DNA of 64,000 bases from Streptomyces sp. ICC1 (GCF_003287935.1 NZ_CP030287.1:2632267-2696266); one strand, 5' to 3'; counted from the first letter of the stretch, positions 8,181-17,784 are shown. The notes: generated by a model from the letters alone, not told the origin. Translations and numbers: made by a program.

Positions 8181-9419
8181 ATGTCTGCACGCGTCGCGGC
8201 GGTCCTCAGCGCACCGCTCAGCGCACCGCTCAGCGCACCGCTCAGCGCACCGCTCAGCGCACCGGAGCGCGCGCAGCGAGGGCGACCGGAGGGCCTGACC
8301 GCCTACGGGGAGCGGGTCTTCGGGTATCTGCCCCGCAGCGACCAGCGCCGCTGGGCGGACGCCTATCTGCGAGGGCTGCTGGACACGCCGGGGCGCAAGA
8401 CGGTGCGGCGGATGGCCCGGATGCTGGCCCTGCCCGAGAGCGCGCCGCAGGCTCTGCGGCAGTTCATCTCCGCCAGCCCCTGGGAATGGGAGCCCGCGCG
8501 GGTGGAGCTGGCCCGGATCGCCATGGACCTGCTGCCCGATGCCGTGTGGACGGCCAAGCCCGTGCTGCTGCGCAAGCGGGGAAGCCATTCGGTGGGTCTT
8601 CGTCCGGGCGTCCTGCCGGGGACCGGCCGCCGGGTGAACTGTCAGGTCGGCATCGGCCTGTTCCTCTCCGGCGGCCGGTGCAGCATCCCGGTCGCCTGGC
8701 GTCTCCTTCTCGACGACGCCTGGTGCGACGACCCCGAACGGCGCCGTCGGGCGCGGATTCCGGACGAGGTGACGCCCAGGCCCGCCTGGGCCCTCGTACT
8801 GGAGATGGTCGAGCAGTTCGCCGCCGCGGGTGTGGCCGAGTCCGTGCCCCTGGTGCTCGGCCGTGACTTCGCCCCGGTTGCCCAGCAGGTGGCCGCGCAA
8901 CTCACGAGGAGCGGCCGGGACTTCGTCCTCGAGGTGGCGCCCGGACAGCCGCTCATCCCGGTCTCGCCCCGCGGGGCCGGCCCGTCCCCGGCCGCTGTCT
9001 CCGTCAGTGGCGCGGCGGCCTTCGTGGCGGCCCACTGCCGGCGGACGATGTCCGAGCCGCCCGGCCGGGCGCAGATGTTCTCGACCGCGGTGCGCCTCCT
9101 TCCGCCCCGTCCCACGGTGCCGGCCGCCAACCAGCCCCAACGGCTCGTGGCGGAGGTCGCCGCCGTCCCGAAGCGGCCCTCCCGGTTCTGGGTCACGTCG
9201 CTCCGCGACGCACGGACCACCACCGTGCGGGGGATCGCGCACCGCACCGCCCTGACCGACGTGGCGGTCTGGGACGTCCAGACCGAGCTCGGGCTCCTGG
9301 ACTTCGAGGGCCGTTCCTTCCCCGGCTGGCACCACCACATGACGCTGGCCTCCGCCACCTACCTCTATCGCCAACTGGGGTTCGCGGGCGCGCCGCAGAG
9401 GTGGCCCGCCGGTGCATGA
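8181..9419 (+). CDS. IS701-transposase-like protein 1, probably domesticated
   Basis: This 412-residue protein follows the fold pattern of IS701-family transposases: LPRSDQRRWADAYLRGLL near the N-terminus, then HSVGLRPGVLPGTGRRVNCQ, and GLLDFEGRSFPGWHHHMTL near the end. In active IS701 enzymes the first catalytic Asp sits in a DDT-like motif just before the HSVG stretch; here that place reads WTAKPVLLRKRG, with no acid. The second motif is also altered (VLGRDFAPVA). No terminal inverted repeats flank the gene, and it follows its own ribosome site (AAGGAG, 6 bases) and operator-like site C. I infer a domesticated, non-transposing DNA-binding protein. A five-fold LSAP repeat marks the N-terminus. 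Confidence 0.75.
   Translation: MSARVAAVLSAPLSAPLSAPLSAPLSAPERAQRGRPEGLTAYGERVFGYLPRSDQRRWADAYLRGLLDTPGRKTVRRMARMLALPESAPQALRQFISASPWEWEPARVELARIAMDLLPDAVWTAKPVLLRKRGSHSVGLRPGVLPGTGRRVNCQVGIGLFLSGGRCSIPVAWRLLLDDAWCDDPERRRRARIPDEVTPRPAWALVLEMVEQFAAAGVAESVPLVLGRDFAPVAQQVAAQLTRSGRDFVLEVAPGQPLIPVSPRGAGPSPAAVSVSGAAAFVAAHCRRTMSEPPGRAQMFSTAVRLLPPRPTVPAANQPQRLVAEVAAVPKRPSRFWVTSLRDARTTTVRGIAHRTALTDVAVWDVQTELGLLDFEGRSFPGWHHHMTLASATYLYRQLGFAGAPQRWPAGA
8205..8264. repeat. 12-bp in-frame tandem repeat, 5 copies
   Basis: CTCAGCGCACCG occurs five times without change, encoding LSAP repeats at the N-terminus of transposase-like protein 1. Perfect identity of the copies suggests recent slippage. Confidence 0.9.
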
Positions 9420-9514
9420 CCGCGTCCCTCCCCGCCGCCGCCCAGCCGGACACCGTGCCACCCCGCCGCCGATCCCTCCGGGGGTCTTGCCCTCGGGCAA
9501 CAGTGAGGAAGCCG

Positions 9515-10720
9515 ATGATTGACCACCACCCGCCCGTTGTGCGTGCCGGTCACGCCATGCCGGCTCCGCTCCGTCCCGCTTCCCGGGACATGATCCTCGC
9601 CGAGCTGTCCTCCAGGGTCTTCACTTCACTGCCCCGGAGCGATCAGCGCCGCAAAGGCCTGCAGTATCTGAACGGTCTGCTGACCATCCAGGGGCGCAAG
9701 TCGATCCGCAACATCGCGAAGCTGCTCGGAGGCCAGGTGTCCGAGCAGAACCTGCACCATTTCATCAGCGACTCCACCTGGGACTGGGTTCCCATCCGCC
9801 GGGCGCTGGCCGACGCCCTGGACGCCGCCCTGCCGACCCGGGCGTGGGTGGTGCGGCCCATGACCATCCCCAAGGCCGGGCAGTACTCCGTGGGGGTGGG
9901 CCGGCACTTCTCCCCGGCGCTCGGGCAGACGTTGAACGCGCAGCGCGCCATCGGTGTCTGGGCGGCGTCGGAATCCGCGAGCGTGCCGGTCAACTGGCGC
10001 TTACAGCTCCCCTCTTCGTGGCACGTGGACGATCCCCGGCGCAGCCAGGCGGCGATACCGGAGGGAACGGGCGCGGAGAGCCTGCACGAATGCGCGGTCG
10101 AGGCGTCCCGGGAGACCGTGCGGGGATGGGGGCTGCCGGTGCGGCCCGTCATCTTCGACCTGGAGGAGGTGCCCGAGCCGCTCCTGGAGCCGCTCGCCAC
10201 CACGCGCGCCCCGTTCATGGCGAGGGTGGGCGGGGACACCCCGCTCACGGTGACGGACCGCGTCATGGCCGGACGGGAGCAGAGCACGCTCACCGCGCAC
10301 CAGATCATGGCCATGGCCGTGAACATGCGGCGGCCGGTCCCGGGGAGGCGTCCCCTGTCGGGCGTCGTGAAGGGCATGTCCCTCGCCGCCGCCGTCCGCG
10401 TCGAACTCCCGTCGTACCCCAGGGGTTTGCCACACGGACAGCTGGTGCTGATGGGAATGGGCGAGTACGGCGGCCGGTGGCCGGCCGAACTGTGGCTGTC
10501 CAACTCCACCACGGTCCCCCTGGAGTATCTGGCCAGGCTGAGGCAGCTCACGGACAGGGTGGCCCAGGACTCCGCGGGCGTCGCGGACCGGGTGGGCATC
10601 CGGGACTTCACCGGGCGTTCCTTCAACGGCTGGCACCGGCACGTCACGCTCGCCTCGATCGCCCACGCCGTCACCGTGCTCGGCGACCAACCCCAACAAA
10701 GACCCCGCATCGCGGGCTAG
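9515..10720 (+). CDS. IS701-transposase-like protein 2, probably domesticated
   Basis: A 401-residue paralogue of the preceding gene: LPRSDQRRKGLQYLNGLL, QYSVGVGRHFSPALGQTLNA and IRDFTGRSFNGWHRHVTL align with it throughout. The first DDE position is again lost (VVRPMTIPKAG). The two paralogues have diverged well, so this is an old pair rather than a recent IS duplication. ATG 9515 follows GTGAGGAAG. Codon 163 is TTA (10001-10003), making translation bldA-dependent. The stop codon coincides with the left end of a MITE. A regulatory or DNA-binding role within the cluster is inferred. Confidence 0.73.
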   Translation: MIDHHPPVVRAGHAMPAPLRPASRDMILAELSSRVFTSLPRSDQRRKGLQYLNGLLTIQGRKSIRNIAKLLGGQVSEQNLHHFISDSTWDWVPIRRALADALDAALPTRAWVVRPMTIPKAGQYSVGVGRHFSPALGQTLNAQRAIGVWAASESASVPVNWRLQLPSSWHVDDPRRSQAAIPEGTGAESLHECAVEASRETVRGWGLPVRPVIFDLEEVPEPLLEPLATTRAPFMARVGGDTPLTVTDRVMAGREQSTLTAHQIMAMAVNMRRPVPGRRPLSGVVKGMSLAAAVRVELPSYPRGLPHGQLVLMGMGEYGGRWPAELWLSNSTTVPLEYLARLRQLTDRVAQDSAGVADRVGIRDFTGRSFNGWHRHVTLASIAHAVTVLGDQPQQRPRIAG

Positions 10721-10905
10721 TGCTGTGACCGGAAAGGTCTACCGGGTCGCGGCGCCCGGCACGGCACCTCGCGGCGTTGTCGGACCACGCCGGTACGTCC
10801 GGTACGAGGCGTGGTCCTCCGCCCGGGGGCCCCTCCCGGCGGTAGCTGGGGGAGATGCACCGCACCGGACACCGCGACCCGGCAAACCTTCCCGGCCACA
10901 GCACT
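10719..10905. mobile_element. MITE with 33-bp terminal inverted repeats
   Basis: The left end (from 10719, AGTGCTGTGACCGGAAAGG) and right end (to 10905, CGGCCACAGCACT) form inverted repeats over about 33 bp with four mismatches. An inner 10-bp inverted repeat, GGACCACGCC (10782-10791) and GGCGTGGTCC (10808-10817), lies inside. The 187-bp element has no gene. I see no clear target duplication, though the left junction is CTAG. It was probably moved by an IS5-like transposase elsewhere. The left TIR supplies part of the stop codon of the upstream gene. Confidence 0.75.
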
Positions 10906-11194
10906 GGTTGTCGAAGTCCGGCTTGGGACGCGACCGTCGGCCCCATAGCTTTGAGGGGCAGCCGGGGAACGGCCCGAAGCAGTTGCGGGCCGCCCCATCG
11001 CCGGGCCCTTCGGGCGCGCTGCGTGCCGCCGCGTGGCCCGCGGCGAGGACCGGCCCCGGGCAGGGGACTTCCCCCGAACACCCCTCTCACGCCTCTCACG
11101 CACCTCACGCACCTCTCGACCGCGCTGCCCCGAGCAGCGCCCATGACCAGCCCGCGGTTCTCCCGGACCGCCGAATCCGTAGGGACGAGACCCC
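10906..11194. other. Noncoding leader region before the transketolase operon
   Basis: I see no gene, AT-rich operator or clear -10/-35 pair here. A direct repeat of short CACGCCTCTCACGCACCTCACG-like units, not quoted in full, lies near 11085-11115. The promoter of the tkt-aro operon must be in this stretch or in the MITE before it. Confidence 0.4.
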
Positions 11195-13297
11195 ATGCAG
11201 TCACCACCGCAGACCGCACCGGATCAGCCGGCGCAGCGCCCCGACGACTGGAGCGCGCTCGACCAGCGGGCCGTCGACACCGCCCGCGCCCTGGCCATGG
11301 ACGCGGTGCAGCACGCCGGGCACGGACATCCCGGAACCGCGATGAGCCTCGCCCCGGCCGCGTACGTCCTCTTCCAGAAGGTCATGCGGCACGACCCCGC
11401 CGACCCCGGCTGGGAGGGGCGGGACCGTTTCGTGCTCTCGGCCGGTCACGCCAGCCTGCTGCTGTACGTCCAGCTGATGCTGGCGGGCTACCCGCTGAGC
11501 CTGGACGACCTGAAGGCGTTCCGCCGACGGGGCAGCCTCACCCCCGGACACCCGGAGCGCGGCCACACCCCCGGTGTGGAGACCACCACCGGGCCGCTGG
11601 GGCAGGGCGTCGCCAACGCGGTGGGCATGGCCATGGCGGCCCGCTACGAGCGGGGGCTCTACGACCCGGGGGCCCCCGCCGGCTCCTCCGCCTTCGACCA
11701 CACGGTCTGGGTCATCGCGGGCGACGGCGACCTGCAGGAAGGCGTGTGCGCCGAGGCGTCGTCGCTGGCCGGACACCAGAAGCTCGGCAACCTGGTCGTG
11801 CTCTACGACGACAACCACATCTCGATCGAAGGGGACACGAGCACCGCCTTCTCCGAGGACGTCGCGCAGCGGTACGCCTCCTACGGCTGGCACGTGCAGC
11901 GGGTGGAGCCGAAGCCCGACGGCGACCTGGACCCCCGTGCCCTGCAGAAGGCGTTCCTCGCGGCCAAGGAGGAACGGGGGCGGCCCTCGCTGATCGCCGC
12001 GCGCTCGGTCATCGCCTGGCCCGCCCCGCGCGCGCAGGGCACCGCCGCCGCACACGGTGCCGCGCTGGGCGCGGAGGAGGTCGCCGCCACCAAGGAGGTC
12101 CTCGGACTCGACCCGGGCCTCTCGTTCCACGTACCGCGGGAGGTGCTCGCGCACACCCGGACGGCCCTCGACCGCGGCCGTGCCGCACACGCCGCCTGGG
12201 CCGGGAAGCTGGCGCGGTGGCGCGAGGCCCACCCCGGTCGGGCCGCGGAGCACGAGCGGATCACCCAAGGGCAGCCGCCGACCGGGTGGGAGAACAAGCT
12301 CCCCGTCTTCGAGCCCGGCAGCACCATGGCCACCCGCAAGGCCTCAGGCACCGTACTCGCCGCGCTGGGACCGCTGTTGCCCGAGCTGTGGGGAGGCTCC
12401 GCCGACCTCGCGGGGTCCAACAACACCACGATCGACAGCACTTCCTCCTTCCTGCCCGTGGGCAACGCCCTGCCGCAGGCGGATCCGTACGGCCGTACGG
12501 TGCACTTCGGGATCAGGGAACACGCCATGGCCTCCGTGATGAACGGCGTGGCGCTGCACGGCGCGACCCGCATCTACGGAGGCACCTTCCTGGTCTTCTC
12601 CGACTACATGCGCCCCGCGGTGCGGCTCGCCGCGCTGATGCGGCTCCCGGTCACCCACGTGTGGACCCACGATTCGATCGGGCTCGGCGAAGACGGCCCC
12701 ACCCACCAGCCGGTCGAGCAGCTCGCCTCCCTGCGCGCGATTCCCGGCCTGAACGTCGTACGCCCCGCGGACGCGAACGAGACGGCGGCGGCCTGGGCGG
12801 AGATCCTGCGCCGGCACAGCGCGGACCCGGCCCCGCACGGACTCGTGCTGTCCCGGCAGGATCTGCCCGTCTACCCGCCCAACGAACTCGTCTCCCGCGG
12901 TGGTTACGTCTTCCGCGAGGCCGAGGGCGGCGCTCCGCAAGCCCTGATCGTGGCCACCGGTTCCGAGGTGTCCCTCGCGGTCGCGGCACAAGAGCTGCTG
13001 CGGGAGCGCGGCATCGCGACCCGCGTGGTGTCGATGCCCTGCCTGGAATGGTTCATGGAGCAGGACCGCTCCTACCGGGACCAGGTGCTGCCCCCCGCCG
13101 TGCGGGCGCGGGTGACGGTCGAGGCCGGGATCGGCATGGGCTGGGACCGCATCGCGGGCGAGGCGGGGCGCGTGGTGTCCCTGGAGCGGTTCGGGGCCTC
13201 GGCCGACGGCGCGCTGCTCTTCCGCGAGTTCGGCTTCACCCCCGAGGCGATCGCCGCCGAGGTGGAGACCGTCATGGACAGGGCGGCCCGCCGATGA
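11195..13297 (+). CDS. tkt: Transketolase
   Basis: The 700-residue, full-length thiamine-diphosphate enzyme makes erythrose 4-phosphate from glycolytic and pentose-phosphate sugars. Visible motifs are GHPGTAMSLAP, HGHPER-type GHTPGVETTTGPLGQG, the ThDP motif GDGDLQEG with DDNHISIEGDT, and HFGIREHAM with the catalytic Glu in the C-terminal half. Bacterial transketolases have about 660-700 residues, so nothing is missing. It is followed by aroA through an ATGA overlap, and so heads a precursor operon feeding the shikimate pathway. This is probably a cluster copy rather than the housekeeping one. Confidence 0.93.
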   Translation: MQSPPQTAPDQPAQRPDDWSALDQRAVDTARALAMDAVQHAGHGHPGTAMSLAPAAYVLFQKVMRHDPADPGWEGRDRFVLSAGHASLLLYVQLMLAGYPLSLDDLKAFRRRGSLTPGHPERGHTPGVETTTGPLGQGVANAVGMAMAARYERGLYDPGAPAGSSAFDHTVWVIAGDGDLQEGVCAEASSLAGHQKLGNLVVLYDDNHISIEGDTSTAFSEDVAQRYASYGWHVQRVEPKPDGDLDPRALQKAFLAAKEERGRPSLIAARSVIAWPAPRAQGTAAAHGAALGAEEVAATKEVLGLDPGLSFHVPREVLAHTRTALDRGRAAHAAWAGKLARWREAHPGRAAEHERITQGQPPTGWENKLPVFEPGSTMATRKASGTVLAALGPLLPELWGGSADLAGSNNTTIDSTSSFLPVGNALPQADPYGRTVHFGIREHAMASVMNGVALHGATRIYGGTFLVFSDYMRPAVRLAALMRLPVTHVWTHDSIGLGEDGPTHQPVEQLASLRAIPGLNVVRPADANETAAAWAEILRRHSADPAPHGLVLSRQDLPVYPPNELVSRGGYVFREAEGGAPQALIVATGSEVSLAVAAQELLRERGIATRVVSMPCLEWFMEQDRSYRDQVLPPAVRARVTVEAGIGMGWDRIAGEAGRVVSLERFGASADGALLFREFGFTPEAIAAEVETVMDRAARR

Positions 13298-14577
13298 CGC
13301 CGCAAGTCTCCCGGCTGCGCCCGTTGACCGCGCGCATCCCCGGCTCCAAGAGCATCACCACCAGGGCCCTGCTCCTGGCGGCGGCGGCGAAGGGCACCAG
13401 CACCCTGTGGGCCCCTCTGGTCAGCCATGACACCCTCGCTTTCAAGGCAGCCCTCGGCAGCCTCGGCGTGCGGGTCGAGACCAGTCCCAGCGACCAGTTC
13501 TGGGACGTGACCGGCAACGGCCGCGGCCCCGTCGGCACGGCCGAGGTGTGGTGCGCGGACGCCGGCACCGCGGCCCGCTTCCTGCCCCCGTTCAGCGCGG
13601 CGGGCGAGGGCACCTTCACCTTCGACGGCTCCGAACAGCTCCGGGCCCGGCCGCTGGGCCCGCTGATGAAGGCCATGGCCGACCTCGGTGCCCATCTGGA
13701 GGCCCCCGTCCCGGGTCGCCTCCCGCTGACCGTACGGGCCACCGGTCTGGAGGGCGGTGAGCTGCGGGTGGATTCCTCCATGAGCAGTCAGTTCCTCAGC
13801 GGCCTGCTGATGGCCGCCCCTCTGATGCGGCGTCCGGTCCGGGCCGACCTGCGGGGATCCGTCAGCCGCCCCTACCTGGACATGACGCTGTCCCTGATGC
13901 GGCGCTTCGGCGCGGACGTCCGGGAACCCGAGAACGGCGTGGTCGAGGTGCGGCCGGGCGGCTACCGGCCCGCCGCCGTCGTCATCGAGCCCGATGCCTC
14001 CACCGCCTCGTACGTCTTCGCCGCGGCCGCCGCGACGGAGCACAGGGTGACGGTGATGGGTCTCTGCGCGCGGAGCCTCCAGGGTGATCTGCGGTTCGTG
14101 GACGCACTGCGCACGATGGGCGCACAGGTGGAGGTGTCGGATGCCGCCGTCACCGTGACGGGCACCGGTCGGCTGCGCGGCGGTTTCACCCTCGACATGG
14201 GTGACATCTCGGACACCTTCATGACCCTCGCGGCCATCGCCCCGCTCGCCGACGCGCCGCTGACCATCCGAGGCGTGCGGCACGCGCGGTTCAAGGAGTC
14301 GGACCGCATAGCGGCGGTGGCGCAGAACCTGCGCGCCTGCGGAATCCGGGTGGACGAGACGGAGGACTCGGTCACCGTCCACCCCGGTCCCCTGCGGCCG
14401 GCCCGCATCGCCTGCCACCGGGACCACCGGATCGCCATGGCGTTCTCCGTCCTGGGGCTGGCCGCACAGGTTCCGCTGGTACTCGACGACCCGTCCTGCG
14501 TGACCAAGACCTTCCCCGGGTTCCACCAGGAGATGGCGCGGCTCTTCCCGCACTACGCGGTGCCGGAGCGCCGCTGA
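13294..14577 (+). CDS. aroA: 3-phosphoshikimate 1-carboxyvinyltransferase (EPSP synthase)
   Basis: The 427-residue protein transfers enolpyruvyl from PEP to shikimate 3-phosphate. Motifs are IPGSKSITTRALLLAAAA at the N-terminus, DASTASYVFAAAA, RFKESDRIAAVAQ and HRDHRIAMAFSVLGLA. The PEP-loop motif usually written NAGTxxR reads DAGTAARFLPP, with Asp for Asn, a departure worth noting. The start ATG overlaps the tkt stop (ATGA). Together with tkt, aroC and aroB it should raise chorismate supply for PhzE. Confidence 0.92.
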   Translation: MTPQVSRLRPLTARIPGSKSITTRALLLAAAAKGTSTLWAPLVSHDTLAFKAALGSLGVRVETSPSDQFWDVTGNGRGPVGTAEVWCADAGTAARFLPPFSAAGEGTFTFDGSEQLRARPLGPLMKAMADLGAHLEAPVPGRLPLTVRATGLEGGELRVDSSMSSQFLSGLLMAAPLMRRPVRADLRGSVSRPYLDMTLSLMRRFGADVREPENGVVEVRPGGYRPAAVVIEPDASTASYVFAAAAATEHRVTVMGLCARSLQGDLRFVDALRTMGAQVEVSDAAVTVTGTGRLRGGFTLDMGDISDTFMTLAAIAPLADAPLTIRGVRHARFKESDRIAAVAQNLRACGIRVDETEDSVTVHPGPLRPARIACHRDHRIAMAFSVLGLAAQVPLVLDDPSCVTKTFPGFHQEMARLFPHYAVPERR

Positions 14578-14660
14578 CGGGAACGGCCCGTCCACCCCAC
14601 CGTCCACCGCACACCGCACACCGCCCATGGCCATGAGGACAAGAGGAGAGCAGGGAAACG

Positions 14661-15845
14661 ATGAGCAGACTGCGCTGGCTCACCGCGGGGGAGTCGCACG
14701 GCCCCGCACTCGTCGCGACGTTGGAGGGCCTGCCCGCCGGCGTGCCGATCACCACGCGGATGGTGGTGGACGAGCTGACGCGGCGGCGCCTCGGCCACGG
14801 GCGCGGCGCGCGGATGAAGTTCGAGCAGGACGAAGTGACCTTCCTCGGCGGTGTGCGGCACGGGCTCACGCTGGGTTCCCCGGTCGCGGTCATGGTGGGG
14901 AACACCGAGTGGCCGAAGTGGCGGCAGGTGATGGCGGCCGACCCGGTCGACCCCGCGGAACTGGCGGGCCTGGCCCGCAACGCCGCGCTGACCCGTCCGC
15001 GTCCGGGCCACGCCGACCTCGCGGGGATGCAGAAGTACGGCTTCGACGAGGCGCGCCCCGTGCTGGAGCGCGCCAGCGCGCGGGAGACCGCGGCGAGGGT
15101 GGCGCTCGGAGCGGTGGCCCGGTCGTACCTGAAGGAGACGGCGGGGATCGAGATCGTCAGCCATGTGGTGGAGCTGGGAGCCGCGAAGGCCCCGTACGGG
15201 CTGGTGCCCGCGCCGGACGACGTGGAGCGGCTCGACGCGGACCCGGTGCGCTGCCTGGACGGGGACGCGAGCAGGGCGATGGTCGCCGAGATCGACCGGG
15301 CCCAGAGGGACGGAGACACCCTGGGCGGCGTCGTCGAGGTCGTCGCCCACGGTGTGCCGGTCGGCCTCGGCTCGCACGTGCACTGGGACCGCAGGCTGGA
15401 CGCGCGGCTGGCCGGTGCGCTGATGGGCATCCAGGCGATCAAGGGGGTCGAGGTGGGCGACGGCTTCGGCCTGGCGCGCGTACCGGGCTCGCGGGCCCAC
15501 GACGAGATCGTGCCGACGGCCGACGGCATCCGGCGCTCCTCCGGCCGGTCCGGCGGCACCGAGGGCGGACTGTCCACCGGTGAACTCCTGCGCGTACGGG
15601 CCGCGATGAAGCCGATCGCGACGGTTCCGCACGCTCTGGCCACCGTGGACGTCAGCACCGGGGAGGCGGCCGTCGCCCACCACCAGCGCTCGGACGTGTG
15701 CGCCGTGCCCGCCGCCGGGATCGTGGCGGAGGCGATGGTGGCGCTGGTCCTCGCCGACGCGGTGGCGGAGAAGTTCGGCGGCGACAGCACGGCCGAGACC
15801 CGCCGCAACGTGCACGGGTTCCTGGGCAACTTGGAGATCGCATGA
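14661..15845 (+). CDS. aroC: Chorismate synthase
   Basis: The 394-residue enzyme should remove phosphate from EPSP to give chorismate, the direct substrate of PhzE, with reduced FMN as cofactor. The family signatures [37 protein letters not shown] and [15 protein letters not shown] are visible, as is [17 protein letters not shown]. Length fits the usual 360-400. ATG 14661 has a purine-rich stretch (AGGAGAGCAGGGA) upstream. The 3' end overlaps aroB as ATGA. Confidence 0.94.
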   Translation: MSRLRWLTAGESHGPALVATLEGLPAGVPITTRMVVDELTRRRLGHGRGARMKFEQDEVTFLGGVRHGLTLGSPVAVMVGNTEWPKWRQVMAADPVDPAELAGLARNAALTRPRPGHADLAGMQKYGFDEARPVLERASARETAARVALGAVARSYLKETAGIEIVSHVVELGAAKAPYGLVPAPDDVERLDADPVRCLDGDASRAMVAEIDRAQRDGDTLGGVVEVVAHGVPVGLGSHVHWDRRLDARLAGALMGIQAIKGVEVGDGFGLARVPGSRAHDEIVPTADGIRRSSGRSGGTEGGLSTGELLRVRAAMKPIATVPHALATVDVSTGEAAVAHHQRSDVCAVPAAGIVAEAMVALVLADAVAEKFGGDSTAETRRNVHGFLGNLEIA

Positions 15846-16957
15846 CCGTTGTCCGCATCCCCGTCGGGGCGAGCGCCGGGACGGACCCGTACGAGGTCCT
15901 GGTCGGGCACCGACTCATGGGTGAACTGGGCCCGTTGGTCGGGCCCGCGCACCGGGTCGCGGTGATCCACCCGGTGGCGCTGACCCCGATGGGGGAGGCC
16001 GTACGGGAGGATCTCGCCGCCCGGGGATACGAGGCGGTCGCCATCCGGGTGCCGAACGCGGAGGGGGCCAAGACCGTCGAGGTCGCCGCCCACTGCTGGC
16101 GGGCCCTGGGGCGGGCCGGCTTCACCCGCAGCGATGTGATCGTCGGCATCGGCGGCGGCGCCACCACGGACCTGGCGGGTTTCGTCGCGGCCGGCTGGCT
16201 GCGCGGGGTGCGCTGGATCGCGGTGCCCACCACGGTCCTCGCCATGGTGGACGCGGCCGTCGGCGGCAAGACGGGCGTCAACACCGCCGAGGGCAAGAAC
16301 CTCGTCGGCGCCTTCCACCCGCCCGCGGGGGTGCTGTGCGACCTGGCGGCGCTGGAGTCGCTGGACGTCGAGGACTACGTCTCCGGCCTCGCCGAGATCA
16401 TCAAGGCGGGCTTCATCGCCGACCCGGCCATCCTCGACCTGGTCGAGGCGGACCCGGAGGCCGCCCGCACCCCCGCGGGACAGCACACCGCGGAGCTGAT
16501 CGAGCGTGCGATCCGGGTCAAGGCGGAAGTCGTTTCGCAGGACCTCAAGGAGGCCGGCCGGCGCGAGATCCTCAACTACGGGCACACCCTGGCCCACGCC
16601 ATCGAGCAGAACGAGGGCTACCGCTGGCGGCACGGTGCGGCGGTCTCCGTCGGCCTGGTGTTCGCCGCCGAACTCGGCCGCGCCGCAGGACGTCTGGACG
16701 ACGCCACCGCCGACCGGCACCGCGCGGTCCTCGAGTCGGTGGGCCTCCCGGTGGCCTACCGCGGTGACCAGTGGCCCGAGCTCCTGGCCGCCATGCGGAT
16801 CGACAAGAAGTCCCGCGGCGACCTGCTGCGCCTGATCGTCCTCGACGGTCTCGCCAGGCCGGCCGTACTGGAGGGCCCCGACCCGGCCGTCCTGCACACC
16901 GCCTACGTCGAGGGCTGCGCCTTCTCGGGCTCCCCCACACGGAAGGCGGAGATGTGA
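15842..16957 (+). CDS. aroB: 3-dehydroquinate synthase
   Basis: The 371-residue NAD- and metal-dependent enzyme closes the ring of DAHP to 3-dehydroquinate. Motifs: [48 protein letters not shown] and the metal-binding [12 protein letters not shown]. The start overlaps aroC by four bases. The last 55 bases overlap the 3' end of the convergent NmrA-like gene. No DAHP synthase, dehydroquinase, shikimate dehydrogenase or shikimate kinase gene lies in the window, so the operon covers only part of the route. Confidence 0.93.
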   Translation: MTVVRIPVGASAGTDPYEVLVGHRLMGELGPLVGPAHRVAVIHPVALTPMGEAVREDLAARGYEAVAIRVPNAEGAKTVEVAAHCWRALGRAGFTRSDVIVGIGGGATTDLAGFVAAGWLRGVRWIAVPTTVLAMVDAAVGGKTGVNTAEGKNLVGAFHPPAGVLCDLAALESLDVEDYVSGLAEIIKAGFIADPAILDLVEADPEAARTPAGQHTAELIERAIRVKAEVVSQDLKEAGRREILNYGHTLAHAIEQNEGYRWRHGAAVSVGLVFAAELGRAAGRLDDATADRHRAVLESVGLPVAYRGDQWPELLAAMRIDKKSRGDLLRLIVLDGLARPAVLEGPDPAVLHTAYVEGCAFSGSPTRKAEM

Positions 16958-17784
16958 CGCCCCGCCCACGCCCGGAAGGTGCCGGGTTCCCGGCCGATCG
17001 CTTCGCGCACCCCGTGGCCCACTCCGCTCTTGGCCCCCTTGGCCTGCCGGTTCGCACTCTCGAGGAGTGCTTGCGCGAGTGCGGCGGGGAAGCGGGAGCC
17101 CCAGGCGTCCAGGGCCTCCGACTCCGCCAACTCCTCATGCCGTACGGGACGGCCGAGCACCGCCCCCAACTGTTCGACCTGCTGCCGGGCCGACACGGGG
17201 CTCGGCCCCGTCAGCGCGTACGCCCGTCCCGCGCACTCCGGGGAGGTCAGGGCACGGGCCGCCGCCTCGGCCACGTCCCGGGGGTCGACGCAGGAGTTCA
17301 GGGAAGCGCCGTGCAGCGTGCGCACCACACCGCCGTCGCGCACGGTCTGGGCCCAGCCCAGGCTGTTGGACATGAAGGCGCGTGGGCGCAGCAGCGTCCA
17401 GGACATCCCGGACGCGCGTACGCGCTCCTCGCAGTCGCGCTGCCACCGGGTGATCGCGTCCTGCGCCTGCGGATCGGTGACCGCGAGGGCCGAGAGCTTC
17501 ACGACGTGTCGGACCCCGGCCCGGCGGGCGGCGGCGAGGACGTGCTCGTCATGAGCGGCCCGAAGCGGGTCGAACGTCACCACCAGGAGCGCGTCCGCCC
17601 CGGTCAGCGCCCGCGTCAGGGAGGAGGGGTCGTCCAGGTCGGCTTCGACGGCCAGGCCCGGCACCCGTAAGCGGGCCGCCCGCTCCGGGGAGCGGGTCAG
17701 GCAGCGCAGGTGATGCTGCGGGGAGAGGAGGCGTGCCACCTGGCCGCCCACCGTCCCCGTCGCGCCTGTCAGCGCAATACGCAA
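16903..17784 (-). CDS. NmrA-like NAD(P)-binding protein
   Basis: This 293-residue atypical SDR has the N-terminal LTGATGTVGGQVARLL and is built like NmrA/TMR quinone-reductase-type proteins; the usual catalytic Tyr-Lys pair is absent, so it may be a redox sensor or an oxidoreductase. The start is TTG 17784, preceded by GGGAGAG at 5 bases. It contains a TTA codon (17668-17670), suggesting bldA control. It is divergent from the exporter gene, with operator-like site D between them, and overlaps aroB tail to tail. Its role in the pathway is unknown. Confidence 0.75.
   Translation of the reverse strand: MRIALTGATGTVGGQVARLLSPQHHLRCLTRSPERAARLRVPGLAVEADLDDPSSLTRALTGADALLVVTFDPLRAAHDEHVLAAARRAGVRHVVKLSALAVTDPQAQDAITRWQRDCEERVRASGMSWTLLRPRAFMSNSLGWAQTVRDGGVVRTLHGASLNSCVDPRDVAEAAARALTSPECAGRAYALTGPSPVSARQQVEQLGAVLGRPVRHEELAESEALDAWGSRFPAALAQALLESANRQAKGAKSGVGHGVREAIGREPGTFRAWAGRHISAFRVGEPEKAQPST

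Noticed and set aside
8181..10720. The transposase-like pair as an active insertion sequence
   Set aside because: No terminal inverted repeats or target duplication flank the pair, and the first catalytic Asp is absent in both.
10855..13293. Long plus-strand frame continuous with aroA
   Set aside because: It runs through tkt in a different frame with low-complexity Arg/Gly sequence. The aroA homology starts at the ATGA overlap at 13294.
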